Below, in pieces: positions 8,753-18,823 of a stretch of 64,000 nucleotides of DNA. Positions within the stretch are counted from its first letter, which is position 1, and each line of letters starts with the position of its first letter. The notes below the pieces were generated by a model that ran no database searches, was not told the origin of the DNA, and worked only from the letters and a program-made list of their open reading frames with translations. Made by a program: the position numbers and the translations under genes. Source of the stretch: Roseinatronobacter sp. S2 (GTDB lineage Bacteria; Pseudomonadota; Alphaproteobacteria; Rhodobacterales; Rhodobacteraceae); the NCBI RefSeq assembly GCF_029581395.1, contig NZ_CP121115.1:372001-436000 (forward strand). The letters are read 5' to 3'.

Positions 8753-10278
8753 GCCATTACCCCCCGCGTGTCAGCCGTGGCGGAACCGGGTTCAGGATCG
8801 GGGGCGGCAATGGCGCGCACAATCGTATCCGTGGTCACATCGTCCCCCGTCAGTTGTGATACATGCTGGCGGTCGCGCACCACGATGACCCGGTGCGACA
8901 CGGCAACAAGTTCATCAAGCTCTGACGAGATAACAAGGATCGACATGCCTTGCGCCACCACATCTTCTATCAGCCGCAGAATTTCGGCATGCGCGCCAAC
9001 ATCAATGCCGCGCGTGGGTTCGTCCAGGATCAGAAACCGCGGGTTGGTGGCCAGCCAGCGCGCAAGGATCACCTTTTGCTGGTTTCCCCCTGACAGCAGG
9101 CCCACGGGTTTATCAGCATCAGGCGTGCGGATATCGAGGCGCTTGATGTAGTCATTCGCCATGCGGACCTGTTCTGCCTGCGGGATCGGCCGCGCCCAGC
9201 CGCGCCGCGCCTGTAGCGCCAGAATGATATTCTCACGCACGCTCAGGTCAGCAATGATACCGTCGGTCTTGCGGTCTTCGGGCGCGAAAGCAAAGCCTGC
9301 GGCAATGGCCGCGCGCGGATTGCGCAGATCGACCGGCCCGTTGGTGTCTTCGGCAGTGCCGCTGTCGCCGGGCACCGCGCCAAACAGAACTTCCGCGCTT
9401 TCGGTGCGCCCGGACCCCAGCAACCCGGCCATGCCGATCACCTCGCCCTTATGAACTGTCAGGTCAAACGGCGCGATCCGCCCGCGCCGCCCCATGCCGG
9501 CAAACCGGATGGCATCGGTGGCATCCACTGCGGGGCGGTGGCGGGTTGCGGTTTCTTGTTGCAATTCATGGCCCAGCATCAGGGTGATCAGTTGCATCCG
9601 GTCGACCCCGGCTGCGGGGCGGGTTGCGATGTGACACCCGTTGCGCAAAATGGTCAGACGGTCCGAAATCTCATAGACCTGATCCAGAAAATGCGAGATG
9701 AAGATGATCCCCAGCCCGCGCTTGCGCAGATCGCGGATGACATCGAACAGCATCTGCACCTCGCGCGCATCAAGGCTTGCAGTGGGTTCGTCCAGTATCA
9801 GCACGCGGCCTGACAAATGCACGGCGCGGGCGATGGCGATGATTTGCTGCACCGCAACTGAATAATACTCCAGCGGACGCCGCACATCGATATCCAACCC
9901 GTAGCCTGCCAGCATTTCTTCGGCTTGCGCCTGCATGGCGCGCGGGCGAATCATACCAAAGCGGCGCGGTTGATGGCCCAGCGTAAGGTTTTCTGCCACC
10001 GTCAGGTTAGGCAGCAGGTTGACCTCCTGATAGACGGTGCCGATGCCGATGGCCTGCGCTTCCAGCGTGCTTTGCGGGAATATCGGCTGACCTTCAAACA
10101 AGATATCGCCAGAATCGCGCCGATATGCACCGGTAAGGCATTTGATCAGGGTGGATTTTCCCGCCCCGTTTTCACCAAGCAGCGCGTGCACCTCGCCCGC
10201 TTTCAAGTCAAAATCGACGGCGTCCAGCGCCTTTGTGCCGGGAAATGTCTTGGTCAGGTTGCGTGTCGACAACAGCAT
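8749..10278 (-). CDS. ytfR: Sugar ABC transporter ATP-binding protein, YtfR type
   Basis: Cytoplasmic ATPase of 509 residues built from two fused nucleotide-binding domains, as in MglA/RbsA/YtfR. The first domain has Walker A GENGAGKST at residues 35-43 and Walker B VLILDEPTASLD. The second has a degenerate Walker A (GLLGSGRTES) but an intact signature LLSGGNQQKV and Walker B FLILDEPTRGID; this asymmetry is normal for the class. It powers the two permeases downstream. It lies 184 bp after the solute-binding gene, a gap that contains a palindromic hairpin element. Confidence 0.92.
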   Translation of the reverse strand: MLLSTRNLTKTFPGTKALDAVDFDLKAGEVHALLGENGAGKSTLIKCLTGAYRRDSGDILFEGQPIFPQSTLEAQAIGIGTVYQEVNLLPNLTVAENLTLGHQPRRFGMIRPRAMQAQAEEMLAGYGLDIDVRRPLEYYSVAVQQIIAIARAVHLSGRVLILDEPTASLDAREVQMLFDVIRDLRKRGLGIIFISHFLDQVYEISDRLTILRNGCHIATRPAAGVDRMQLITLMLGHELQQETATRHRPAVDATDAIRFAGMGRRGRIAPFDLTVHKGEVIGMAGLLGSGRTESAEVLFGAVPGDSGTAEDTNGPVDLRNPRAAIAAGFAFAPEDRKTDGIIADLSVRENIILALQARRGWARPIPQAEQVRMANDYIKRLDIRTPDADKPVGLLSGGNQQKVILARWLATNPRFLILDEPTRGIDVGAHAEILRLIEDVVAQGMSILVISSELDELVAVSHRVIVVRDRQHVSQLTGDDVTTDTIVRAIAAPDPEPGSATADTRGVMA

Positions 10279-10346
10279 CGGGTGCCCCGCAGGTCAGGCG
10301 GCTACAGCACGCCCGCTGTAACCCTATGTTCTATCGTTAATTGCTT

Positions 10347-10373
10347 TGCGAAAACCGGATTACGTTTTTCGCA
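10347..10373. repeat. Palindromic (REP-like) hairpin between ytfQ and ytfR
   Basis: A near-perfect inverted repeat: TGCGAAAA, CCGGATTACG, then TTTTTCGCA, followed by ACATGC. A closely related element with the same CAAAACCGG/TTTTGCG plan and the same trailing ACATGC lies at 45052-45078, so this is a dispersed element, not a simple terminator. Its position after the solute-binding gene suits a role in partly ending or stabilising transcripts, so that binding protein is made in excess of the membrane components. Confidence 0.6.
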
Positions 10374-10462
10374 ACATGCGTTTTGGGTTGGACAAACGGA
10401 TCACCGGCATCCGGGGCGCGGGAACAACCGCACGCGCGCCCCGGACATGGGTTGATTTGTGA

Positions 10463-11416
10463 TCAATACCCCAGATCTTTGCGGGCCTCATACTCGGCGG
10501 CAGGATCATCGGCCTGCGTATAAAGGCGCGATTCCGTCTGGATGAACTTTTCGGGCAGCGTGCCATCGGCGAAGTAAGCCTCCAGTGCATCAAATGCGGG
10601 GCCTGCCATGTTCGGCGTCAGTTCCACCGTTGCATTCGCCTCGCCCGCCGCCAGCGCCTGAAAGATGTCGGGCACAGCATCAATTGATACCACCAGAATA
10701 TCCTCACCCGGGTTCAGTCCGGCTTCTTTGATGGCCTGAATGGCACCTACGGCCATGTCGTCATTATGGGCATATAGCGCGCAGATATCGGCACCACCGT
10801 TTTCGGCCTGAAGGAAACTCTCCATCACTTCCTTGCCACGCGTGCGGGTGAAATCGCCGGTCTGGCTGCGCACAATCTCGATATTGTCAGCACCCGCAAT
10901 GCCCTGCTCAAAGCCGTTCTTGCGGTCGATCGCAGGCGAAGAACCCGTGGTCCCCTGCAACTCGACCACACGGCAATCGGCACCATCCACGGCCTCGACA
11001 AGCCATTCGCCTGCAACGCGGCCTTCATGCACCAGATCGGACCCTACGGCGGTCAGATACAGATCGGATGAGCTGTCGACCATACGGTCCAGCAGGACAA
11101 CCGGAATTTCAGCTTCTGCCGCTTCTTCCAGCACCGAGTCCCAGCCCGTTGCAACGACGGGGGCTACCAGAATCGCATCGACGCCTTGCGCGATGAAGGA
11201 CCGCATCGCGGCAATCTGGTTTTCCTGCCGCTGTTGCGCATCCGAAAACCGCAGGTCGATGCCGCGGCGTTCGGCTTCCTGCATTGTCACAGTGGTTTCG
11301 GCCGCGCGCCAGCCGGATTCAGACCCGATCTGCGAAAAACCGATTGTCTGTGCATGTGCTGATACGGCACCAAGCGTCGCGACGGCCACGCTGGCCATCA
11401 GAGTTCTTCTAAACAT
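10463..11416 (-). CDS. ytfQ: Galactofuranose-type sugar-binding protein (YtfQ)
   Basis: Periplasmic sugar-binding protein of 317 residues with a Sec signal peptide (residues 1-23, ending AHAQ) and a LacI-like two-lobed fold. The segments GFSQIGSESGWRAAET and APVVATGWDSVL closely follow E. coli YtfQ, which binds furanose forms of galactose and arabinose. The ATG at 11416 is preceded by GGAGG at 11424-11428; the TTG 15 nt upstream is less likely. It is the first gene of the transporter operon. The AT-rich stretch 11460-11500 should hold the promoter. Confidence 0.88.
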   Translation of the reverse strand: MFRRTLMASVAVATLGAVSAHAQTIGFSQIGSESGWRAAETTVTMQEAERRGIDLRFSDAQQRQENQIAAMRSFIAQGVDAILVAPVVATGWDSVLEEAAEAEIPVVLLDRMVDSSSDLYLTAVGSDLVHEGRVAGEWLVEAVDGADCRVVELQGTTGSSPAIDRKNGFEQGIAGADNIEIVRSQTGDFTRTRGKEVMESFLQAENGGADICALYAHNDDMAVGAIQAIKEAGLNPGEDILVVSIDAVPDIFQALAAGEANATVELTPNMAGPAFDALEAYFADGTLPEKFIQTESRLYTQADDPAAEYEARKDLGY

Positions 11417-11706
11417 TGGAAATCCTCCCAAGATCTCACTGGCCCCCTCCGGACCTTAGACTAATTAATACTATAATATACATTGCAGCAAGATTTTTTT
11501 GCTAACATCCGGCAACGGGCGGTCTGGCCCGTGGCCCGCCCCTTCCATCCGGGGCCATGCAGCAAGGTTATGAACAGTACCCGCATCGAAGCAGGGCAAC
11601 GCGCTTTCATTGCCCCCCTGCGACACCCTTTGTCAGGCGTGCCGAGAAGCAGCAATCGTGCACGCTTTGCGACAGTTGGTTTGCGGCTCCCTCAAGGCAG
11701 AAGCCA

Positions 11707-12636
11707 CTACCGCCCGGACTCGAAATAGCTGACAATCTGATCCCGGACCCAGATCAAGGCCCGGTCGGTTGCGCCATAATGGTGCCATTGGATCACTTCG
11801 GTCAGCGGCGGGATCTGCACAGGCGCTTCGATAATGCGCAGCGGCATGATGCGTGTATAGGCTTCTGCCAGACGCCGATGCGCCAAAGCAATCCGCGTGG
11901 TCCCCGCAATCAGAAAGGGCATGGTCGAAAACGACCCCGCAACAATATCAATTCTACGGGATTTGGCCCCGAATTCGCGCGTGAACCACTCCTCATAACT
12001 CGGGGCGGAATTCGGCCCGAAGCTGACGGTCACATGACGCATCTTCAGAAATTCATCCAGGGTTATATGCGTGTCGATCAGGGGGTTGTCCCGACAGATC
12101 AGGCAACAAAAGGTTTCGGCGAACAGGGGGGAATGCGGATGCAAATGCGAGACATACGCCTGCGGCATCGCCAGCAGGTCAATCTCGCCATTTTCCAGCA
12201 AAAGATCAGGCGCGTTTTGTCGCCCCTGCAATTGTGACGGTTGCAACACTTCGAACCGGACCCCCGGCGCGGCACGATTGATCAGACGCATCGCATTGGC
12301 CAGCCCAGCAATCATTAGATAGTCTGATGCGAATATACGGATTGTCCGTTCCGAGGATGCAGGGTCGAAATCCGGGGCCGTCATGATACGGGCATCGATT
12401 TGCAACAGCAGGTCACGGGCCGCCGCCGCCAGTTCCAGCCCGCGTGCAGTCGGCACCATTTCGCGCCCGACCTGCACCAGCAGGTCATCGTTGAAATGTT
12501 CCCGCAACCGCGCCAGCACACCGCTGATCGTGGATTGGTTGCGCAACAGCTTCTCCGCTGCGCGCGATACACTGCGCTCCGTCAGCAGATGGTCCAGCGC
12601 GACAAGCATATTCAGGTCGAAGCCATTGAATCTCAT
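11707..12636 (-). CDS. LysR-family regulator, NodD-like, of the adjacent catabolic operon
   Basis: LysR regulator of 309 residues of the NodD-like subgroup, starting MRFNGFDLNMLVALDHLL with its winged helix in residues 9-65. The effector domain has family-typical segments such as FGPNSAPSYEEWF. NodD-like regulators often recognise aromatic inducers. It is divergent from the TRAP transporter and ring-cleavage genes, with a 146-bp AT-rich gap (12637-12782) that must hold both promoters, so it is the obvious candidate regulator of that operon. Confidence 0.85.
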   Translation of the reverse strand: MRFNGFDLNMLVALDHLLTERSVSRAAEKLLRNQSTISGVLARLREHFNDDLLVQVGREMVPTARGLELAAAARDLLLQIDARIMTAPDFDPASSERTIRIFASDYLMIAGLANAMRLINRAAPGVRFEVLQPSQLQGRQNAPDLLLENGEIDLLAMPQAYVSHLHPHSPLFAETFCCLICRDNPLIDTHITLDEFLKMRHVTVSFGPNSAPSYEEWFTREFGAKSRRIDIVAGSFSTMPFLIAGTTRIALAHRRLAEAYTRIMPLRIIEAPVQIPPLTEVIQWHHYGATDRALIWVRDQIVSYFESGR

Positions 12637-12782
12637 ATTGTATTCCTTTGTTGTTTGTTTGTGTGGTTTTGTATGTATTGTTATTTCCGATATGTTACAT
12701 CTGAAGTTTCGATTTTTAAAATATAAACAGGTTTGCTACTTCTTTTATGTGCGCTGGTTACGGCGCTATGGAGGAGGAAGCC

Positions 12783-13780
12783 ATGTCCCGTTATTTGCCT
12801 GCATTTGCGGTTGCGTTTGCTGTGTTTTGTGGTCCTGCCGCTGCGCAGGAGCATCTGATTTTCGCCACGGCCAGCCCGTCGGAAGGGCCGATTTCGACTG
12901 AGATTTTCAACGATTGGGCCGCGCGCATCAATGAGGATGGCGCGGGTGTTGTTGAAATTGACGTCCGCCACGGCTTCACGATGGCCAGCCCGGCCAATTT
13001 CTATGACCGCGTCAAGGACGGCGTGGTGCCGATCACCTGGGGCATCATGACCACGATTGGCGGGCGTTTTCCGCTGACCGGCATGGTGGAGCTGCCATTG
13101 CTGAGCGATGATGCCGAGACGGCCTCTGTCGCGTTCTGGCGGCTGTATGCCGAGGGGCATCTGGACGCCGAATATCATGACATTGTGCCGCTGTTTCTGA
13201 CGGCCTTTCCGCAATCGGGCGTGCATCTGTCGGCGCCGCTGGCATCGCTGGACGATCTGGCAGGCGCGCGGGTGATCGCGGGCTCGCAGACCAATTCGCA
13301 GGTCATTCAGGCGCTTGGCGGGTTGCCGCAATCCATCAACCCCGCCGACGCCTATGAGGCCATCCAGCGCGGCACCGCCGATGGCCGGTTCGTGCCCTGG
13401 ACCGCCTTCCCCCCTTCCGCATGGAGGAGGTGACCAGCTACCATATCGAGGCGCCGATCGGCACGGCCATCGGCATGGTGTTCATGAACCGCGACATCTG
13501 GGAGGAACTGCCGCCAGAGGCGCGCGAGGTCATCATGCGCCATTCCGGCGAAGATCAGACACGCATTCTGGGCCGGTTCTTTGATGCCCAGAATGACGCG
13601 ATCCGCACGCGCATTTCCGGCATGGACGGGCATGTGCTGGCCGCGCCCGACCCGCAGCAGGCCGCGCAATGGGAAACGCGGCTGGCGCCGGTGACCGAAA
13701 GCTGGCTGGCGCGCACCGAAGGCGGCGCGGCCCTGCTGGAGCGCTTTACCCGATTGCTGGAAGACGCGGCCACAGACTGA
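12783..13780 (+). pseudogene. TRAP solute-binding protein DctP, interrupted by one frameshift
   Basis: Signal peptide (MSRYLPAFAVAFAVFCG to AAAQ) followed by a DctP solute-binding domain. The reading frame starting at 12783 (GGAGGA upstream) runs to 13433. The family sequence then continues in another frame from about 13400 (MEEVTSYHIEAPIGTAIGM) to 13780. The break falls in a run of six C at about 13399-13405: one more C would restore a continuous protein of about 332 residues, the normal DctP length. Either the gene is broken or the assembly lost one base in the homopolymer. Confidence 0.75.
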
Positions 13781-13886
13781 CCCCGCGCGCCCCCCCGATA
13801 TGCGCCCCCGAGATGCGGGCGCGCCTCCGAATTCCGAAGCCACTTCCGCAGGGCCGGTCTGCCCTGCGGAGCAGCGAGGACTGCCC

Positions 13887-15874
13887 ATGCCACATCCGCA
13901 AACAGATATCCTGCCGCGCAAGCCGGTGATTGATGTCGTGCTGCACCGCGTCACCCGCCCGCTGGCCTTCGCGGGGGTTCTGGGCATGCTTGCGGTGGCG
14001 GCCATCACTGTGATTGCGGTCGGGCTGCGCTGGTCGGGTCTGGGCGGTCTGGCGGCGATGAACGAAATAACCGGCATGCTGTTTGCCGTGGCCATTGCCG
14101 CGACGCTGCCTGCGGCCACTGCGCAACGGGTGCATCTGCGCATCGACCTGCTGGGGGGTATGATGGGGCCGCGGGTGCGGCGCATGATGGATTTTCTGGG
14201 GTCAGTGCTGCTTTTGCTGTTTGTGACGCTGCTGGCCCGCGAGGTTTACGCCTATTCGGGGCGGCTGATTTCGGGGGGGCGGACGACAACCATTCTGGGC
14301 TGGCCGGTGGGCCAGTTTGTGCGCGCGGTGGGGGTCCTGCTTTGGGCCACTGTGGCTGTGCAGGCGGTGATCTGCGCGCTGGATTTGCGCCGCATGGCGC
14401 TGCGCGCGCCTGCCGGGAACGCGGGCGATGATTCTGCCTGTGACGCTGCCTGTGATGCGGCCAGCGGCGGGCGCACGCATCCGCTGGTCTGGGGGCTGCT
14501 GCTGGGCACGGCTGTGGCGGTGGCATGGCTTGTGTGGTGGGGCTGGGGGGATTTTCGCGGCATGTCGCGCGTGGTGACCAGCGCCCCGCTTGCCTCTGTC
14601 GGGGTGGGGTTTGCGTTGCTTTGGGCGGCGCTGCTGTTGTTGTTTCCGGTCTCGGCGGTGATGGGGGTGATGGGGCTGGTGGGCACCGCGCTGTTTCTGA
14701 ACTGGCGGCCGGCATGGTCGGTGCTGTCATCGGAAACGGTGGGGTTTGTGACAAATCCGCAAGTGGCCGCGCTGCCGCTGTTTTTGCTGATGGGCAGTTT
14801 TGCCATGGTCGCGGGCCTGTCGGATGATGTGTACCGTCTGGCGCGCGCGGGTCGGGCGCTTTCGCGGCGGGCTGGCGCTGGCCACGGTCGGGGCTGTGCG
14901 GGCTTTGGCGCGGTCACCGGATCATCGCTGGCCACAGTTGCCACATTCGGCGGATTTCGCTGCCGCAGATGCGCGCGGCAGGCTATTCCCCCGCGCTGGC
15001 ATCAGGGACCGTTGCGGCGGGCGGCACGCTGGGCGCGCTGATCCCGCCATCCGCGCCGATCATCCTGTTTGCCCTGCTGACGGAAGCCAGCATCGGCCAG
15101 CTGTTTGTCGCCGCAGTCATTCCCGGCCTGATGGCAGCGGCGTTGTATATGGGCACAATCGCACTGGTCGTGCGCATGACCCCCGGCGCCGCGCCCTTGC
15201 CCCAACCCGGCCCGCCGGGCGAATTGCGCGCAGCATTTGCCAAGGCCGGTCCCGTCAGCGTGCTGTTCGGCACCGTCATCGGGGGGCTTTATGCAGGCGT
15301 GTTCACGGCCACGGAATCCGCAGCGGTCGGTGCCATCGGGGCGTTTGTCATGGCGCTGTGGCGCGGCAAGCTGAACCGGCGTGAAATTCTGTCGGTGATG
15401 GGCGAGACCACTGCGATCACCGCCATGATCTATATGCTGATCTTCGGCGCATTGGTGTTTTCTTTCTTCGTGGGGGCCAGCCAGCTGCCCGAGACACTGA
15501 CGCGGATGGTCGGCGCACTGGATGTCACACCGCTGCTGATCATCGCAATTTTGCTGGTGATGTATCTGCTGCTTGGGTCAGTGATGGACAGTTTCGCCAT
15601 CATGATCATCACGGTCCCCATCGTCACGCCGCTGATCCTTGGCATGGGCTATGACCTGATCTGGTGGGGCATCATCATGCTGGTGGTGGTGGAAACCGGC
15701 CTGATCACGCCGCCTTTCGGGGTCAATCTGTTCGTTATCCGCTCGGTCCAGCCGGATGTGCCGCTGGGCACAGTGTTCAAAGGGGCGCTGCCCTTCGTGC
15801 TGTCCGATTTCCTGCGGCTTGCGGTGCTGGTGCTGTTTCCGGCGCTGGTGCTGTGGCTGCCATCACAAATGTAG
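13887..15874 (+). pseudogene. Fused TRAP membrane protein DctQ-DctM with three frameshifts
   Basis: A single gene encoding the small (DctQ, about residues 20-170) and large (DctM) TRAP membrane subunits, about 660 residues if continuous. The start at 13887 follows GCGAGGA. The protein reads normally to about 14850 and then changes frame three times within 120 bp: VGRFRGGLALATVGA is in frame +1, CAGFGAVTGSSLATVATFG back in the first, and ISLPQMRAAGYSPALASG to the stop in the third. Each shift fits a single-base gain or loss. Everything before and after is well conserved, so this is either recent decay or a poorly resolved GC-rich stretch. Confidence 0.72.
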
Positions 15875-15906
15875 CCGCGCAAATCTAGCCGCACAAATTT
15901 AGCAAG
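15862..15906 (+). repeat. Three 14-bp tandem repeats with a stop codon in every frame
   Basis: Three imperfect copies of (A/G)CAAATNTAGCCGC at the junction between dctQM and the next gene. Each contains TAG (15872, 15886, 15900). Because the unit is 14 bp, the three TAGs fall in three different frames, so translation from any frame of the upstream gene ends here. The next ribosome site and ATG (15914) follow directly. Confidence 0.7.
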
Positions 15907-15913
15907 GTGTAAA

Positions 15914-16684
15914 ATGCCCAGAATCATCGACCTGTCCGTGCCGCTGGAAACCGGCATCCCCTCTGACCCGCCGGGCCTGCTGCCCGAGATCGACTATCAT
16001 GACCACGACACCGGCGCGGCCGAGTTCGAGGCCATGACAGGACTGGAGCGCGCGCAGTTTCCCGATGGCAAGGGCGCCGCCTCCGAGCGTTGCCGCATCA
16101 CCACCCATAACGGCACCCATCTGGACGCGCCATGGCACTATCACCCCACCATGGATGGCGGCAAACGCGCCATCACCATTGACGAGGTGCCGCTGGACTG
16201 GTGCTTCCGCCCCGGCGTGAAGCTGGATTTCCGCCATCTGCCCGATGGTCATGTGGTCACCGCCGCCGAGGTCGAGAGCGAGTTGGACCGCATCGGCCAC
16301 AGCCTGCGCCCCTATGACATCGTGCTGGTCAACACATCCGCCGGTGCCGCCTATGGCCAGCCCGATTTTCTGGCGCGCGGCTGCGGCATGGGCCGCGAGG
16401 CCACGCTGTATCTGACGCGCCGCGGCGTGCGCGTCACAGGCATTGACGGCTGGTCATGGGACGCGCCTTTCGGGGCCACATTGCAACGCATCCGCGCCAC
16501 CGGTGATGCCAGCCTGTTCTGGGAAGGGCACAAGGCCGGCGCCGAGATCGGCTACTGCCATATCGAGAAACTGACCAATCTGCATGAACTTCCCGCCCAC
16601 GGTTTCACCGTGGCCTGTTTCCCCGTCAAGGTCGCCCGCGCCAGCGCGGGCTGGTGCCGGGCGGTGGCACTTCTCAATGACTGA
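15914..16684 (+). CDS. Cyclase-family (kynurenine formamidase-like) metal-dependent hydrolase
   Basis: 256-residue member of the cyclase/KynB superfamily, which hydrolyses amides, lactones or isatin-like rings using a bound divalent metal. The signature H65-N-G-T-H69-L-D71-A-P-W-H75 is complete. The family includes kynurenine formamidase and isatin hydrolase, so an N-acyl or lactam ring-opening step is plausible in this operon. It starts 40 bp after dctQM and ends 10 bp before the serine hydrolase gene. The true substrate is unknown. Confidence 0.85.
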   Translation: MPRIIDLSVPLETGIPSDPPGLLPEIDYHDHDTGAAEFEAMTGLERAQFPDGKGAASERCRITTHNGTHLDAPWHYHPTMDGGKRAITIDEVPLDWCFRPGVKLDFRHLPDGHVVTAAEVESELDRIGHSLRPYDIVLVNTSAGAAYGQPDFLARGCGMGREATLYLTRRGVRVTGIDGWSWDAPFGATLQRIRATGDASLFWEGHKAGAEIGYCHIEKLTNLHELPAHGFTVACFPVKVARASAGWCRAVALLND

Positions 16685-16694
16685 AAGGACGCAA

Positions 16695-17852
16695 ATGTTC
16701 AGATACTTTCCAACCAATTATGTCTGGGACCTGTCGGTCAATCTGGCCATCGAAATGGGCGGCCGGATGGGCGAGATCGCCGAGATGTGCGCGCCCCTGA
16801 CCGAGGCCGCGAAAGCCCCCGATGCCGATGGCACGCGCGCCTTCCGCGAAAGCTGGGAGAAGATGGCCAACCGGCTGGAAGGGCTGGCACAGGATGATCT
16901 GGCGCGCGGGCGCACGCTGTCGGCCAGCACCAAGCTGATGCGCGCGGCCAATTACCTGATCATCGCCGAGCGGATGCAGGCGCATGGATCGGACGGGCGG
17001 CTGGCGCTGTATCGCCACCATCTGGCAACCTTCTATCAGGCGCTCTCGCTGGGGCGCGGCGGTGCGTATCGTGTGGAAATCCCCTATCAGGGCAAGCATC
17101 TGTCGGGGATTTTCATGCCCGCCGAAGGGGTCACTGGCCCGCAGCCGGTCTTGATACAGGTCAACGGTTTCGACAGCACCAAGGAAATGCGCTACATGGC
17201 GCAACTGCCCGGACTTCTGGCCAAACGCGGCATCGCGTCCCTGGTGCTGGACCAGCCCGGCACCGGCGAGGCGCTGCGCCTGCAAAACCTGACCGCGCGC
17301 CACGATGCCGAGCATTGGGCCACCCCCGTCTATGACTGGCTGGCCGCGCGCGCCGATGTGGACGCCGCCCGCATCGGTATCGAAGGGGTGTCGCTGGGCG
17401 GGTATTACGCCCCGCGCGCCGTCGCGTTCGAGCCGCGCTTTGCCTGCGGCATCAGCTGGGGGGCAAACCATGACTGGCGCGATGTGCAAAAACGCCGTCT
17501 GGAACGCGAAGGCGATTTCCCCGTCCCGCATTACTGGGCGCATGCCGCCTGGGTGTTCGGCGCGAAAGACATTGATGATTTCATGGCGCGCGCCGAACAT
17601 ATGCATCTGGACGGCGTGCTGGACCGCATCCGTGTGCCCTATCTGGTCACGCATGGCAAACATGACACCCAGATCCCGCTGAAATGGGCGCATCGCACCT
17701 TTGATCAACTGCTCAACAGCCCGCGCCGCGAACTGGTCATCTTTGATGAACGCACCGGCGGCGTGATGCATTCCAGCGTCGATAATTCCGGCCCCGTGCT
17801 GGATTGCATCTGCGATTTCGCCGCCGAAACCCTTGGCGGCCGAACCGCCTGA
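16695..17852 (+). CDS. Alpha/beta hydrolase with helical N-domain (C-C hydrolase-like)
   Basis: 385-residue cytoplasmic serine hydrolase. Residues 1-125 form a helical extension, then an alpha/beta hydrolase core carries nucleophile S233 in GVSLGG, with D324 (GKHD) and H359 (GGVMHSS) as the likely triad. This two-part plan matches 2,6-dihydroxypseudooxynicotine hydrolase, a C-C bond hydrolase of nicotine breakdown, and FrsA-like esterases. I chose the ATG at 16695 because AAGGA lies just upstream; in-frame starts further 5' overlap the preceding gene. Next to an extradiol dioxygenase, cleavage of a ring-fission product is the likely job. Confidence 0.82.
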   Translation: MFRYFPTNYVWDLSVNLAIEMGGRMGEIAEMCAPLTEAAKAPDADGTRAFRESWEKMANRLEGLAQDDLARGRTLSASTKLMRAANYLIIAERMQAHGSDGRLALYRHHLATFYQALSLGRGGAYRVEIPYQGKHLSGIFMPAEGVTGPQPVLIQVNGFDSTKEMRYMAQLPGLLAKRGIASLVLDQPGTGEALRLQNLTARHDAEHWATPVYDWLAARADVDAARIGIEGVSLGGYYAPRAVAFEPRFACGISWGANHDWRDVQKRRLEREGDFPVPHYWAHAAWVFGAKDIDDFMARAEHMHLDGVLDRIRVPYLVTHGKHDTQIPLKWAHRTFDQLLNSPRRELVIFDERTGGVMHSSVDNSGPVLDCICDFAAETLGGRTA

Positions 17853-17881
17853 ACACACCGCCTGAACACAAGGAAGACACC

Positions 17882-18820
17882 ATGCAGATCATCGGACCCG
17901 ACCTTCTGGTCTTTGGCGTGGACGACGTGCCCGCCTGCCATGAATTCCTGACCGCCTACGGGCTGGAGGCGCAGGACTACACCCCCGAACGGGGCGGCTG
18001 TTTCATGTCGCTCGATGGCACCGGCCTTGAAATCCGCCGCCGCGACGACCCGTCGCTGCCGCCCGCGCTGAAGACCGGCAACATGCTGCGCCTGCAGGTG
18101 CTGGGCGTGGTGGATCAGGCCGCACTGGACGCGGTCGCGGCGGAACTGGGCCGTGACCGGCAGGTGCTGCGGCTGGCCGACGGATCGCTGCGCTGCCACG
18201 ACGATCAGGGGTTCGCGCTGTCCTTCCGCATAAGCACCCGCACCACGCCGGACATGCCCGCCGAGAAGGTCAACGCACCCGGCGATTATGGCCGCAAGCC
18301 CAATGAAATTGGCGTGTCCGAAAGCATGCCCGCCAAACCCCGCACCCTGTCGCATATCGTGCTGTTCGTGCCCGATATCGACGGTGCGGTGGCGTTCTAC
18401 CGCGACCGGCTGGGGTTTCGCATCACCGACACGCTGACCGGCGCAGGCCCCTTCCTGCGCCCGCAGGCCAACCCCGACCACCACACGCATTTCTTCATCC
18501 GCACACCGCCCTATATGCAGGGCTGCGAACATCTGGCCTTCCATATGGGGGGACCGACCGAATTGATGGTCGCAGGCAGCCGCATGATGGAGCAGGGGTT
18601 CGAGTCGTTCTGGGGACCGGGGCGGCACAAATTCGGGTCGAACTGGTTTTGGTATTTCAAAAGCCCGCTTGGCTGCAACGTGGAATTCGACGCCGATATG
18701 GACATTCATGACGATGACTGGGCCCCGCGCGAAGCCCCCATGGGACCAGAAGCCTCGCAGGCCTTCCTCATGCAATGGCGCAAGAAATGGGCGCCCACCG
18801 GCGGGCCGAAAGCAGACTGA
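17882..18820 (+). CDS. Two-domain VOC extradiol dioxygenase
   Basis: 312-residue protein with two vicinal-oxygen-chelate domains (about residues 1-120 and 153-275), the build of type I extradiol dioxygenases such as catechol 2,3-dioxygenase. The C-terminal domain keeps the iron triad: H158 (LSHIVLF), H217 (CEHLAF) and E268 (NVEFD), with a tyrosine (Y258) in the usual YFKSPLG position. It should cleave a catechol-like or hydroxylated heterocyclic ring next to one hydroxyl. AAGGAAG precedes the ATG at 17882. It sits 3 bp before the Rieske ferredoxin gene, implying joint translation. Confidence 0.87.
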   Translation: MQIIGPDLLVFGVDDVPACHEFLTAYGLEAQDYTPERGGCFMSLDGTGLEIRRRDDPSLPPALKTGNMLRLQVLGVVDQAALDAVAAELGRDRQVLRLADGSLRCHDDQGFALSFRISTRTTPDMPAEKVNAPGDYGRKPNEIGVSESMPAKPRTLSHIVLFVPDIDGAVAFYRDRLGFRITDTLTGAGPFLRPQANPDHHTHFFIRTPPYMQGCEHLAFHMGGPTELMVAGSRMMEQGFESFWGPGRHKFGSNWFWYFKSPLGCNVEFDADMDIHDDDWAPREAPMGPEASQAFLMQWRKKWAPTGGPKAD

Positions 18821-18823
18821 ACC

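Noticed and set aside
16674-17858. 394-codon open frame on the minus strand
   Set aside because: Antisense shadow of the alpha/beta hydrolase gene, whose triad is intact on the plus strand.
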